DNA of 44,381 nucleotides from UPXZ01 sp964345395. Its GTDB lineage: Bacteria > Bacteroidota > Bacteroidia > Bacteroidales > Paludibacteraceae. This document shows positions 25,683-34,904 of this stretch, in pieces; the first letter of the stretch is position 1, and the number at the start of each line of letters is the position of its first letter. The notes under the pieces were generated by a model, which searched no databases, was not told where the DNA came from, and was given only the letters and a program-made list of their open reading frames with translations. The position numbers and the translations under genes are program-made. The DNA lies in assembly GCA_964345395.1 (NCBI GenBank), contig CAYFRA010000007.1, positions 1 through 44,381 of the forward strand, given 5' to 3'.

Positions 25683-26225
25683 CTATTTTTTCTGTTTTTT
25701 TGGAGATAACATCAATATCATTCTTTTTCCCTCTAACTTAGGTAACTGATCAACTTTTGCATAATCTTCTAAATCATTAGCGAAACGCAGCAAGAGCATT
25801 TCACCTTGATCTTTAAACAAAATTGAACGACCTTTGAAGAAAACATAAGCTTTTAACTTATCGCCATCTGACAAGAATTTAATAGCATGTTTTAGCTTAA
25901 AGTTGTAGTCGTGATCATCGGTTTGTGGACCAAATCGAATCTCTTTAACTTCAATCTTTGTTTGTTTGGCTTTGTTTTCTTTCTCTTTTTTCTTTTGTTG
26001 ATATAAGAATTTTTGGTAATCAACTATTCGGCACACTGGTGGCTCTGCATTAGCTGCTATTTCAACCAAATCCAACTCAAGCTCATCGGCTATGGCCATA
26101 GCTCTCTCAAAAGAATACACACCTGTTTCGACGTTATCGCCTACAAGTCTAACTTCTTTTACACCTTTAATCTTATCGTTTATACGATTTGGTAACTCTC
26201 TTACATTGCCTCTGCGTGGCCTCAT
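25683..26225 (-). CDS. infC: Translation initiation factor IF-3
   Basis: 180 aa from the ATG at 26225 (MRPRRGNVRELPNRIN). The N-domain (~15-85) has VRLVGDNVETGVYS and LVEIAANAEPPVCRIVDYQKFLY; the C-domain has VKEIRFGPQTDDHDYNFKLKHA and KAYVFFKGRSILF, both diagnostic. IF-3 binds the 30S subunit and enforces start-codon fidelity. An in-frame ATG at 26306 lies inside the predicted promoter, so it is rejected; a non-ATG start between the two cannot be excluded, because infC uses AUU in enteric bacteria. Confidence 0.95.
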   Translation of the reverse strand: MRPRRGNVRELPNRINDKIKGVKEVRLVGDNVETGVYSFERAMAIADELELDLVEIAANAEPPVCRIVDYQKFLYQQKKKEKENKAKQTKIEVKEIRFGPQTDDHDYNFKLKHAIKFLSDGDKLKAYVFFKGRSILFKDQGEMLLLRFANDLEDYAKVDQLPKLEGKRMILMLSPKKQKK

Positions 26226-26292
26226 TGATCTTTTTTGTATTATTTTGTTCCTCCTATAATTTAACCCAAATAGTTTATCTATTTTGAGCGTG

Positions 26293-26322
26293 CAAATATA
26301 CGACATTATATTTAATTTACAA
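26293..26322 (-). promoter_or_regulatory. Promoter of infC-rpmI-rplT
   Basis: On the minus strand TTG (26322-26320), a 19-nt spacer, and TATATTTG (26300-26293), an exact consensus fit. The predicted start near 26286 gives a leader of about 60 nt. Confidence 0.7.
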
Positions 26323-26429
26323 AACTATATGAGAGTTTATTTCTTTAAGACAAACTGAGTAGAACTCTAAACAGCAAGTTATTATGAGTTATAAAAATAT
26401 TTACTGTTTCATTTGTTGAGATTTTTATT

Positions 26430-26437
26430 TACTTTTG
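26430..26437 (+). promoter_or_regulatory. -7 promoter element 7 nt before mfd
   Basis: TACTTTTG fits TAnnTTTG and ends 7 nt before the mfd ATG. The nearest upstream TTG is only 14 nt away, short of the usual 17-23. If used, mfd mRNA would be essentially leaderless. Confidence 0.4.
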
Positions 26438-26444
26438 CAGATAA

Positions 26445-29400
26445 ATGGAATTATCTCAATTTTTGAATTTATATGCACAACATCCACAAGTTGAAGCTAT
26501 CACATTGTGGGCTGCAACGCGCGAACCTAATTTACAAATCTCGGGTTTGAGTGGCTCCTCCACATCTTTAGTGATGGGAGCAATATATCAAAAAATCAAA
26601 AGAAATCATGTTTTCATTTTGAATGATGCCGATGAAGCAGCCTATTTTTATAACGATTTAAGAAAAGCTTTATCTGATGATGATGTGATTTTTTTTCCTT
26701 CTTCATACAAAAAAACCATTCGACTCTCACAATTAGATGGCACCAATGAGATACTGCGAACAGAGACTCTAAACCGATTAACAAATTCGAATAAACCCTT
26801 GATTATTGTCAGCTACCCTGATGCTATGGCTCAGAAAGTTGTTTCATCAAAAGGGGTACGAGACAAAACATTGAAACTGCGAGCGAATGAAAGTGTAGAT
26901 ATCGAATCTTTGAGTGAAATTTTAATTGATTTTGGTTTTCAAAGAGTTGATTTTGTTTATGAACCTGGTCAGTTTTCAATACGTGGCGGTATAGTCGATG
27001 TGTTTTCATACGCTTTTGAATTGCCCTATCGCTTGGATTTTTTTGGAGATGAGATAGATAGCATTCGTATTTTTGATATTGAGACCCAACTATCCAAAGA
27101 GAAGAAAAATCAAATTGAGATTATCCCTAATTTGCACAACGAGAGCTACAATTCTCAAATGGTCGCTTTCTCTGAGTTCATTTCAAAAGAGAGTTTTTTT
27201 CATTTCCAAGATGTAATATTCACCAAAGATAAAATCAATCAATTCTATGATGAGGCGCTGATAAAGGCGAATAGCAAAGGCGAAAACTCACCCGACCTAC
27301 ATCACAAACTAATTACAGGCGATGATTTTTTGCGTGCAATTACATCTTTCAGAAAAGTAGAATGGAGCAATAGAAGTCATTTTAAAGCATCAACAAACAT
27401 ACTGTTTAGCACAGTTCCACAACCTGTTTTTCATAAAAACTTTGAGTTGATTTCCAATAATTTAAAAGAGTTTTTAGAAGATAATTATAAAGTCTATATT
27501 TTTAGTGATAGCGTAAAACAGATTGATCGCATAGCTGCCATTTTCAAAGATAGAGGTGATAACATTAGATTTCAAGCTATAAAAAACACCATACATAGTG
27601 GATTTATCGACCATGATTTAAGTTTAGTTTGTTATACTGACCACCAAATCTTTGATCGCTTTCATAAATATCGACTAAAGACAGATAGCACACGGCAGGG
27701 CAAAGTAGTGATGACACTCAAAGAGCTCAATCAACTTCAAGTAGGCGACTATGTGGTGCATGTAGATCACGGTGTTGGGAAATTTGAGGGTTTGGTGCGA
27801 ACCAATGTAAATGGGAAGATGCAAGAGATGGTTAAGCTTACTTACAAGGATGATGATATTATTTTTGTAAGTATTCACTCCCTACATCGCATATCAAAAT
27901 ACAAAGGAAAAGAGGGAGTAGCTCCGCGAATCAATAAATTAGGCTCAGGTGCTTGGGAACGATTAAAGGAGCGTACTAAATCGAAGGTTAAAGATATAGC
28001 ACGTGATTTGATCAAACTTTATGCCCAGCGAAAAGCCGAGAAAGCTTATCAATTTTCGCCTGATAGTTATTTGCAAAACGAGTTGGAGTCTTCGTTTATA
28101 TATGAAGATACACCCGATCAAATAAAATCAACAGCCGACATCAAAATGGACATGGAGTCTGATATGCCAATGGACAGATTGGTATGTGGAGATGTTGGGT
28201 TTGGAAAGACTGAAGTTGCCATTCGTGCAGCTTTCAAAGCTGTGGCTGATAGCAAACAAGTAGCAGTGTTGGTACCAACCACCGTCTTGGCACTACAGCA
28301 TTATATGACTTTCAAAACTCGTCTTGAAAACTTTCCTTGTAATGTTTCCTATCTCAGCAGAGCCAAATCTACAAAAGAGACCAAAGAGACTTTAAGTAAA
28401 CTGGAGAGTGGCGAAATTGACATCATCATTGGGACACATAAATTAGTTAGCAAATCTGTAAAATTCAAAGATTTAGGTCTGCTTATTATCGATGAGGAGC
28501 AAAAATTTGGTGTTTCTGTAAAAGACAAATTAAAACAATTAAAAGTAAATGTTGATACGCTCACGCTGACCGCAACACCCATTCCTCGTACGCTTCAATT
28601 TTCTCTACTTGGTGCAAGAGACTTATCAATCATCAACACGCCACCGCCAAACCGATATCCCGTTCAAACAGAAATACACCAATTTGACGAAGAGATAATA
28701 CGCGATGCGATAAATTTGGAAATGAGCCGCAATGGACAAATTTTTTTCATCAACAATCGTATTCAGAGTATTTATCAAATTGAAGCAGTGATAAAACGTT
28801 TGGTACCCGGTTGTAGAGTTGCTGTGGGCCACGGTCAAATGCCAGCTAATGATTTGGAAGAGATAATTTCTGATTTTATCGAATATGACTATGATGTATT
28901 AATAGCCACTACGATAATCGAATCGGGCATTGACATACCCAACGTAAACACCATCATCATCAATAACGCACACCACTTTGGACTGAGTGACCTACATCAA
29001 TTGCGTGGTAGGGTTGGGCGTAGCAATCGCAAGGCATATTGCTACTTGCTTGCTCCTGAAATGAGTTTACTCACCATCGATGCACGCAGACGTTTGCAAG
29101 CCATAGAAACTTTTTCAGAATTAGGAAGTGGATTTAATATTGCTATGCAAGACTTAGATATTCGTGGTGCTGGCAATATGCTTGGAGCTGAGCAAAGCGG
29201 TTTTATTACCGATTTGGGTTACGAAACTTATCAACGCATTCTGAATGAAGCTATGCACGAACTGAAAAACGAAGAATTTGCAGAACTATACGCTCACGAA
29301 AGAGAATCTAACAATAAAAAGCACTTTGTAAATGAGTGTCAGATTGATACCGATTTGGAAATTATGTTTTCGGATGATTATGTAGAGAATATATCCGAAA

Positions 29401-29774
29401 GAATGAGTCTTTATCGCGAGTTAGATAGTATCGAAACAGAAAATGAACTACAAGAATTTCAACAAAAATTAGAAGACCGATTTGGTAAAATGTCAGATAA
29501 AAGCCTGAGATTATTGTTGGTGGTTCGCTTGCGTTGGATGGCAATGCAATTTGGCATAGAGAGAATTATTCTCAAAAACGGCTATATGCTTTGCTATTTG
29601 GTTGCAAACAAACTTTCGCCCTACTACCAATCAGAAGAGTTTGGCAGACTATTGCAATATATGACAGCTAACCCACGAAACACCAAGCTACGTGAAAACA
29701 ATGACAAACGATCTATTCAGTTTGACAATGTTTCCAACATCGAAAAAGCTTGGGAAATCTTTCAAAAATTTTGA
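26445..29774 (+). CDS. mfd: Transcription-repair coupling factor
   Basis: 1109 aa, the normal size. The N-terminal UvrB-homology module (~1-320) is followed by the RNA-polymerase-interacting domain (~430-500: LNQLQVGDYVVHVDHGVGKFEGL) and the RecG-like translocase. The translocase has Walker A GDVGFGKT at 582-589, DEEQ at 683-686, TATPIPRTLQFSL near 706-718, and the GRVGRSNRKAYCYLL and LGSGFNIAMQDLDIRGAGNML blocks. The C-terminal TRCF domain (~960-1080) is present. Mfd removes RNA polymerase stalled at lesions and recruits UvrA. It is divergent from infC and convergent with ppa (25-nt gap, no terminator seen). Confidence 0.96.
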   Translation: MELSQFLNLYAQHPQVEAITLWAATREPNLQISGLSGSSTSLVMGAIYQKIKRNHVFILNDADEAAYFYNDLRKALSDDDVIFFPSSYKKTIRLSQLDGTNEILRTETLNRLTNSNKPLIIVSYPDAMAQKVVSSKGVRDKTLKLRANESVDIESLSEILIDFGFQRVDFVYEPGQFSIRGGIVDVFSYAFELPYRLDFFGDEIDSIRIFDIETQLSKEKKNQIEIIPNLHNESYNSQMVAFSEFISKESFFHFQDVIFTKDKINQFYDEALIKANSKGENSPDLHHKLITGDDFLRAITSFRKVEWSNRSHFKASTNILFSTVPQPVFHKNFELISNNLKEFLEDNYKVYIFSDSVKQIDRIAAIFKDRGDNIRFQAIKNTIHSGFIDHDLSLVCYTDHQIFDRFHKYRLKTDSTRQGKVVMTLKELNQLQVGDYVVHVDHGVGKFEGLVRTNVNGKMQEMVKLTYKDDDIIFVSIHSLHRISKYKGKEGVAPRINKLGSGAWERLKERTKSKVKDIARDLIKLYAQRKAEKAYQFSPDSYLQNELESSFIYEDTPDQIKSTADIKMDMESDMPMDRLVCGDVGFGKTEVAIRAAFKAVADSKQVAVLVPTTVLALQHYMTFKTRLENFPCNVSYLSRAKSTKETKETLSKLESGEIDIIIGTHKLVSKSVKFKDLGLLIIDEEQKFGVSVKDKLKQLKVNVDTLTLTATPIPRTLQFSLLGARDLSIINTPPPNRYPVQTEIHQFDEEIIRDAINLEMSRNGQIFFINNRIQSIYQIEAVIKRLVPGCRVAVGHGQMPANDLEEIISDFIEYDYDVLIATTIIESGIDIPNVNTIIINNAHHFGLSDLHQLRGRVGRSNRKAYCYLLAPEMSLLTIDARRRLQAIETFSELGSGFNIAMQDLDIRGAGNMLGAEQSGFITDLGYETYQRILNEAMHELKNEEFAELYAHERESNNKKHFVNECQIDTDLEIMFSDDYVENISERMSLYRELDSIETENELQEFQQKLEDRFGKMSDKSLRLLLVVRLRWMAMQFGIERIILKNGYMLCYLVANKLSPYYQSEEFGRLLQYMTANPRNTKLRENNDKRSIQFDNVSNIEKAWEIFQKF

Positions 29775-29799
29775 TTTAGATATTAAATGACAAATCTTT

Positions 29800-30363
29800 T
29801 TAACCAAAAAACCATTTGTGCAAAGCTCCAAAATATTGTTGGTATAGCTTAAAACTATCCTCCAAAATTTCAACAGCTGTCTCTTTTCCAAAAAACTTCT
29901 CAACTACCACAGTTTTGTTTTCTAATTTGGTATAATCTTCAAAGAAAGACATAGTTTCAGTTAACATATGTTGAGGTAGTTCAGAAATATCATTGTAGTG
30001 ATTTACACTTGGATCACCTGCTGCAACAGCAATAATTTTATCGTCAGCTTCGCCATTATCTAACATTCTCATCACACCAATAATTTTAGCTGGTACAATG
30101 CATAGTGGCACCACTTCGATTTGTGATAAAATAAGGATATCCAAAGGGTCTTTGTCCTCGCCGTAGCTTTGAGGTATAAAACCATAATTTGCTGGATAAT
30201 AAACAGATGAATACAACACCCTATCCAACTTCAACAAACCACTATCTTTATCCAATTCATATTTGGCACGAATACCTTTTGGTATCTCAATAATTCCATT
30301 TACAACATCTGGTATTTGATCACCGGGTGTAACATGGTGCCAAGGATTAAAATTATTTCTCAT
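29800..30363 (-). CDS. ppa: Family I inorganic pyrophosphatase
   Basis: 187 aa. The metal-binding signature DKDPLDIL is at residues 70-77, preceded by YPANYGFIPQSYGE; EIPKGIRAKYELDKDSG near 26-42 is the substrate-binding strand region. It hydrolyses PPi to two phosphates, pulling biosynthesis forward. It is divergent from PPi-dependent phosphofructokinase, which uses the same PPi pool; this pairing would let the cell balance PPi hydrolysis against its use in glycolysis (inference). Confidence 0.95.
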   Translation of the reverse strand: MRNNFNPWHHVTPGDQIPDVVNGIIEIPKGIRAKYELDKDSGLLKLDRVLYSSVYYPANYGFIPQSYGEDKDPLDILILSQIEVVPLCIVPAKIIGVMRMLDNGEADDKIIAVAAGDPSVNHYNDISELPQHMLTETMSFFEDYTKLENKTVVVEKFFGKETAVEILEDSFKLYQQYFGALHKWFFG

Positions 30364-30382
30364 TTTTAAATCTATTTTTTAT

Positions 30383-30411
30383 CAAAATTACAAATTATTT
30401 GGATATAACAA
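30383..30411 (-). promoter_or_regulatory. ppa promoter
   Basis: On the minus strand TTG (30411-30409), an 18-nt spacer, and TAATTTTG (30390-30383), 19 nt before the ppa ATG, implying a short leader. Confidence 0.6.
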
Positions 30412-30675
30412 AATTAATTGAACCAATTATTGATAAATTCAATATAAACAAACTATTTGAAAATGTGTATAAGTGAGCTTAGAGCAGGCATTGGGCTTGC
30501 AGCAACAAATTAAAACTCATTACATCAGCTTTATAAAAATCATTAACTCTGCTATGTTTTATCAAACAACTATGGTTATACCGAAATTTTTCATTAATTT
30601 TGTAAGCTTTTTCTTTTTATATCGAATAAAAAGAGCAGATATTAGTAGTAATTATAAATTAAGGTTATTAAAAAG

Positions 30676-32331
30676 ATGGATGCAATGACAAAAAGTCCCT
30701 TGCAAATAGCAAGAGCTTCTTATCAGCCTAAAGTACCAGTTGCACTTGAAGGCTTCGTTCAATTAGTAGAAGGTGAAACTACACAATCAGTCGCAGATCA
30801 AGCTGAAATTAAAGCTTTATTCCCAAACACGTATGGATTGCCCGTTTTGAATTTTGAGAAGGGTGAAAAGAAAAATTATCCAGCCATCAATGTAGGCGTT
30901 ATTTTATCAGGAGGGCAAGCTCCCGGTGGCCATAACGTTATCTGTGGAATATTTGACGGTTTGAAACAGATGAATCCCAACAGCAAATTGTATGGATTTT
31001 TAGATGGTCCTAAAGGTTTGATTGAGCATAACTACAATGAACTAACAAGTGAAATTATTGAAGAATATCGCAACACTGGTGGTTTTGATATTATCGGTTC
31101 TGGCCGTGATAAATTAGAAGAAGTTAGTCAGTTTGAGAAAGGCCGCGAAATATGTGAGAAATTGAATATCTGTGCCATTGTTATTATTGGTGGTGATGAC
31201 TCAAATACAAATGCTGCTATATTGGCAGAATACTACAAACAACACGACGCTGGTATTCAAGTAATTGGTTGTCCAAAAACCATTGATGGAGATTTGAAGA
31301 ATGAGATTATCGAAACTTCTTTCGGCTTTGACACCGCTTGTAAAGTCTATTCTGAGTTGATTGGAAACATACAGCGAGATGCAAGTTCGGCTAAAAAATA
31401 CTGGCACTTTATTCGTTTGATGGGGCGTTCTGCTTCACACATCACCCTTGAATGTGCACTTCAAAGCCAGCCAAACATTGCTTTAATTTCAGAAGAGATC
31501 GAGGCTAAAAATCAGACATTAAACGATATTGTTGAACATATCGCCGAAGTAATTATTGCACGTTCAAATCACGGATTAAATTTCGGTACGGTGTTGATAC
31601 CGGAAGGTTTGATTGAGTTTATTCCTGCAATGAAGAAATTGATTTCAGAACTGAATGATGTTTTGGCTCACAATGAAGACTTTGGGTCTATGACATCTGA
31701 CGAAGAGAGACGTGAATATATAAAGAGTGTATTATCAGAAGAGAGCACACAAATGTTCCGCAGCTTGCCTAAGAATATCGCACGACAACTGACATTGGAT
31801 CGTGATCCGCACGGCAATGTTCAGGTTTCATTAATTGAAACTGAAAAACTCCTCATCGAGATGGTTGCAAAACGATTAGCTCAACTAAAAGGTGAAGGTG
31901 TATATAAAGGTAAATTCTCAGCTATCAATCACTTCTTTGGTTATGAAGGCAGATGTGCTATCCCATCAAATTTTGATGCAGACTATACATATTCATTGGG
32001 GAAAGTAGCCTCTCTACTTATTGCTGAAGGCAAAACTGGATATATGGCTTCTGTTCGTAATCTTACTGCTCCCGCAAGCGAGTGGCAGGCAAGTGGTGTT
32101 CCTACCACAATGATGATGAATATGGAGCGTCGCCACGGTGAACTAAAACCTGTTATACAAAAAGCTTTGGTTGATTTAGAAGGCGAACCATTCAAGTTTT
32201 TTGCAAAACATAGAGACAAATGGGCTGACCAAGAATCTGATTTTATTTATCCAGGTCCTATTCAATATTTTGGCCCAACAGAAGTATGTGACCAACCCAC
32301 TCGTACTTTATTATTAGAAAAAGGAAAATAA
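30676..32331 (+). CDS. pfp: PPi-dependent phosphofructokinase
   Basis: 551 aa, the long form of the family. It interconverts fructose 6-phosphate and fructose 1,6-bisphosphate using pyrophosphate. ILSGGQAPGGHNV near residues 77-89 is the phosphate-donor loop. The GGDD motif at 172-175 (GGDDSNTNAA) has Asp where ATP-dependent enzymes have Gly, the accepted mark of PPi use. PKTIDGDLKN at 200-209 contains the catalytic Asp, and MGRSASHITLECAL follows near 250. A TAATTTTG element is at 30595-30602. The 264-nt gap to the ppa promoter otherwise shows nothing I can name. Confidence 0.95.
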   Translation: MDAMTKSPLQIARASYQPKVPVALEGFVQLVEGETTQSVADQAEIKALFPNTYGLPVLNFEKGEKKNYPAINVGVILSGGQAPGGHNVICGIFDGLKQMNPNSKLYGFLDGPKGLIEHNYNELTSEIIEEYRNTGGFDIIGSGRDKLEEVSQFEKGREICEKLNICAIVIIGGDDSNTNAAILAEYYKQHDAGIQVIGCPKTIDGDLKNEIIETSFGFDTACKVYSELIGNIQRDASSAKKYWHFIRLMGRSASHITLECALQSQPNIALISEEIEAKNQTLNDIVEHIAEVIIARSNHGLNFGTVLIPEGLIEFIPAMKKLISELNDVLAHNEDFGSMTSDEERREYIKSVLSEESTQMFRSLPKNIARQLTLDRDPHGNVQVSLIETEKLLIEMVAKRLAQLKGEGVYKGKFSAINHFFGYEGRCAIPSNFDADYTYSLGKVASLLIAEGKTGYMASVRNLTAPASEWQASGVPTTMMMNMERRHGELKPVIQKALVDLEGEPFKFFAKHRDKWADQESDFIYPGPIQYFGPTEVCDQPTRTLLLEKGK

Positions 32332-32362
32332 AAGCTATTTAGAGCTTATATTTATTGATAAC

Positions 32363-32397
32363 AAAAAACTCTTAAACTTATAATTTAAGAGTTTTTT
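32363..32397 (+). terminator. Intrinsic terminator of pfp
   Basis: A 14-bp perfect stem (32363-32376 with 32384-32397), a 7-nt loop, and T-rich 3' arm. It lies 32 nt after the pfp stop. Confidence 0.88.
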
Positions 32398-32430
32398 ATT
32401 TTAAAAATAAAGTTCTGTAGGCTTATAAAA

Positions 32431-32460
32431 TTGCTTGTAACAAATTATTCCTTAAATTTG
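32431..32460 (+). promoter_or_regulatory. Promoter of the five-gene operon
   Basis: TTG at 32431-32433, a 19-nt spacer, and TAAATTTG at 32453-32460: an exact consensus fit. The predicted start near 32467 precedes the ATG at 32483 by about 16 nt. Confidence 0.7.
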
Positions 32461-32482
32461 TAATGCTAAATTGAGAATAAGA

Positions 32483-33337
32483 ATGAATAAATATCAAACG
32501 ATAAATATCATCCTGTTTTTGGCACTAACATTCAGTTACCTTGGTGCCACAAACAATGACACGACATATTATGCCCTCAAAACCCAGACTACAACTGTTG
32601 GTATAGGTGGATTGCGAGTAAAAGACCCTTATTTATCACCCATGCCATATAGTGGGAGTATGCTTAAAGTTGAGCAAAGCTCTCGTCGATTTGTAAATCC
32701 TGCAAACGACAAACTATCATTTTCACAAAAGAGTAATATTGATTTGGGAGTTTTGAAAAATCCAGCAAAAAACAACACAATGTTTGCTATCGACGTGGAT
32801 TATGCGGCTGGTCTCAACACTCATTTCCGACCAAATAACAACTTGATGTTTCTAATAGGAGGAGATATCGACTTTGATCTTAGAACCAACTACATGGCAC
32901 GAAATGTAAACAATCCTGTTTCCATTAACCTAAGTAGCAATTTCAACTTATCAGCCGAAGCACAATACCAAATTTTTGTTCGCAATCAGAAGCTAAGATT
33001 TCAATATGGCGTTCAAACTCCATTGATAGGTGTGATGTTTGTGCCAAATCAAAACATAAGTTACTATGAGATTTTTACATATAATAATTTTCAAAACTCT
33101 TTTCATTTAAGTAGCTTTCACAACAAACAAGGAGTGTCTGAATACCTCCACATCGACTACCCTGTCAGATGGAGCACTTTAAGATTAGCTTTTCAGCATC
33201 GGTCTTTGAAATATTGTGCCAATGAAATGGTATTTACTCACAATAATCTTACGGCATCGGTAGGTGTCGTTATGTATTTACATCGATTCAAAACCAAAGA
33301 AAAATTTCCTGATTTATTTATAAACGCATATGAATAA
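32483..33337 (+). CDS. Secreted protein, probable outer-membrane beta-barrel
   Basis: 284 aa from the ATG at 32483; an upstream TTG in frame (32471) sits too close to the predicted transcript start to be favoured. A signal peptide covers residues 1-22 (ends LGATNN). The rest shows alternating polar/hydrophobic strands, such as NLMFLIGGDIDFDLRTNYMA, QKLRFQYGVQTPLIGVMF and LTASVGVVMYLHRF, as in small outer-membrane barrels. It resembles DUF3316-type Bacteroidota proteins, but I am not certain. Its stop overlaps the S41 peptidase start by 8 nt, so the two are translationally coupled. Confidence 0.65.
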   Translation: MNKYQTINIILFLALTFSYLGATNNDTTYYALKTQTTTVGIGGLRVKDPYLSPMPYSGSMLKVEQSSRRFVNPANDKLSFSQKSNIDLGVLKNPAKNNTMFAIDVDYAAGLNTHFRPNNNLMFLIGGDIDFDLRTNYMARNVNNPVSINLSSNFNLSAEAQYQIFVRNQKLRFQYGVQTPLIGVMFVPNQNISYYEIFTYNNFQNSFHLSSFHNKQGVSEYLHIDYPVRWSTLRLAFQHRSLKYCANEMVFTHNNLTASVGVVMYLHRFKTKEKFPDLFINAYE

Positions 33338-34346
33338 AACGTTTCCATATATTTACACAGTAGCTGTAATGCTTGTATCATTCACGTCTTGCATCAAAGA
33401 GCAAGATATTTACCCCAACGATTATAGGGGTAATTTTGAAGCATTATGGAATATTATGGATGATAGATATTGCTATTTTGACACGAAAGAGATAGATTGG
33501 AACAATATTTATAAAGAATATTCACCTCGTATCGACACAACAACAAGCAAATACTCACTGTTTTCTACATTTGGTGAGATGCTTGCCGAGCTTAAAGACG
33601 GACACGTAAATCTATACTCTTCATTTGATAGAAGTAGATATTGGAAGTGGTACACCGATTATCCAAGCAACTTTTCATCTCAGTTGAGTAAAAAATACTT
33701 AGGCAACAATTATCGCATAGCTGGACCATTTCAATACAACATTATCCCCAACACAAATATCGGATACTTATATTATGGTAGTTTTGCTAATGGGTTTTCA
33801 GATGCAAATATTAAGGAGATTTTTGAGTTTTTCAAAAGCTGCAAAGGCTTGATTATAGACGTTAGAAATAATGGTGGAGGAAGTATAAGTAATAGCGAGC
33901 AGTTGGCTTCCTATTTTTTTTACGAAAAAACCCTCACCCACTACATAAAGCATAAAACCGGCAAAAAGCACAACGATTTTTCAGAAGCTACAGCTATCTA
34001 TACCCCTTCGCACAATTCAATCAGTTGGCAACGTCAAGTGGCAGTTTTAACCAACAGAATGTCATATAGTGCTACCAACGAATTTGTATGCAGAATGAAC
34101 TCCGCTCCGAAAACCATCTTTGTGGGCGACAAAACTGGCGGAGGTGGTGGCTTACCTTTGTCGAGCGAGCTACCCAATGGTTGGATGGTTAGATTCTCCT
34201 CTTCTCCTATGTTTGATGCAGATATGAACGACATAGAAATGGGCATTGACCCTACCATCAAAATTGATTTATCAAAAGAAGATGAAAACGAAGGTATCGA
34301 TACCATTATCGAAAAAGCAATATTAGAAATTTTAAAAAAGGGATAG
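33330..34346 (+). CDS. S41-family peptidase lipoprotein
   Basis: 338 aa. The signal peptide ends at a lipobox-like SFTSC (Cys near residue 21), so it is probably a lipoprotein. A short N-terminal domain (YRGNFEALWNIMDDRYCYFD, typical of Bacteroidota S41 proteins) precedes the C-terminal-processing-peptidase core. Nucleophile Ser247 lies in MSYSATNEF and the general-base Lys268 in VGDKTGGGGG, the Ser-Lys pair of the family. LIIDVRNNGGGS near 173-184 is the conserved strand. No clear PDZ domain is seen. It overlaps the preceding gene by 8 nt; the substrate is unknown. Confidence 0.85.
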   Translation: MNKTFPYIYTVAVMLVSFTSCIKEQDIYPNDYRGNFEALWNIMDDRYCYFDTKEIDWNNIYKEYSPRIDTTTSKYSLFSTFGEMLAELKDGHVNLYSSFDRSRYWKWYTDYPSNFSSQLSKKYLGNNYRIAGPFQYNIIPNTNIGYLYYGSFANGFSDANIKEIFEFFKSCKGLIIDVRNNGGGSISNSEQLASYFFYEKTLTHYIKHKTGKKHNDFSEATAIYTPSHNSISWQRQVAVLTNRMSYSATNEFVCRMNSAPKTIFVGDKTGGGGGLPLSSELPNGWMVRFSSSPMFDADMNDIEMGIDPTIKIDLSKEDENEGIDTIIEKAILEILKKG

Positions 34347-34357
34347 AATAAAACAAT

Positions 34358-34891
34358 ATGATGCGAAAATTAAAAATTACGGAATTAAACAGGCTTTCTA
34401 TAGACGAATTTAAAGAAACTGAAAAAATTAAACTTATAATTGTTTTGGATAATGTGAGAAGTTTACAGAATGTGGGTTCAATTTTCAGGACTTCGGATGC
34501 ATTTCTTGTCGAACAAATATATCTTTGTGGCATAACCTCTACCCCACCCAACGCAGAAATTCACAAAACAGCTTTGGGGGCAGAAGATGCAGTAAGTTGG
34601 CACTATTTTGAAAACACATCAGATGCTGTGCAAGTGCTGAAAGATAACGATTATGAGGTTTTTGCTATCGAACAGGCAGAAAACAGCGTTATGTTAGAAA
34701 ACATCGAATTAAGTAAAGAAAAAAAATACGCCATAATTCTTGGCCATGAAGTGAAGGGTGTGGATCAAGAAGTAATAAACCAATGCAGCGGATGCATTGA
34801 AATACCTCAATATGGCACAAAACACTCCCTCAATGTGAGTGTCACGGCTGGTATTGTTATTTGGGAGTTTTTCAGAAAAATGATTGAATAG
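34358..34891 (+). CDS. TrmH/SpoU-family RNA 2'-O-methyltransferase
   Basis: 177 aa. SPOUT-fold motifs: motif 1 LDNVRSLQNVGSIFRTSDAF near residues 29-48, motif 2 IILGHEVKGVDQEVI near 126-140, and motif 3 IEIPQYGTKHSLNVSVTAGI near 147-166. It uses SAM to methylate a ribose 2'-OH in tRNA or rRNA. The target cannot be decided from sequence alone. It lies 11 nt after the S41 gene and 13 nt before the TPR gene. Confidence 0.9.
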   Translation: MMRKLKITELNRLSIDEFKETEKIKLIIVLDNVRSLQNVGSIFRTSDAFLVEQIYLCGITSTPPNAEIHKTALGAEDAVSWHYFENTSDAVQVLKDNDYEVFAIEQAENSVMLENIELSKEKKYAIILGHEVKGVDQEVINQCSGCIEIPQYGTKHSLNVSVTAGIVIWEFFRKMIE

Positions 34892-34904
34892 CTGATATAC
34901 AAAT

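Noticed and set aside
26226..26306. Longer IF-3 from the ATG at 26306
   Set aside because: It lies inside the promoter spacer and adds residues not seen in IF-3 proteins.
30473..30688. 71-codon frame upstream of pfp
   Set aside because: It overlaps the pfp start and the -7 element at 30595-30602, with no coding-like composition.
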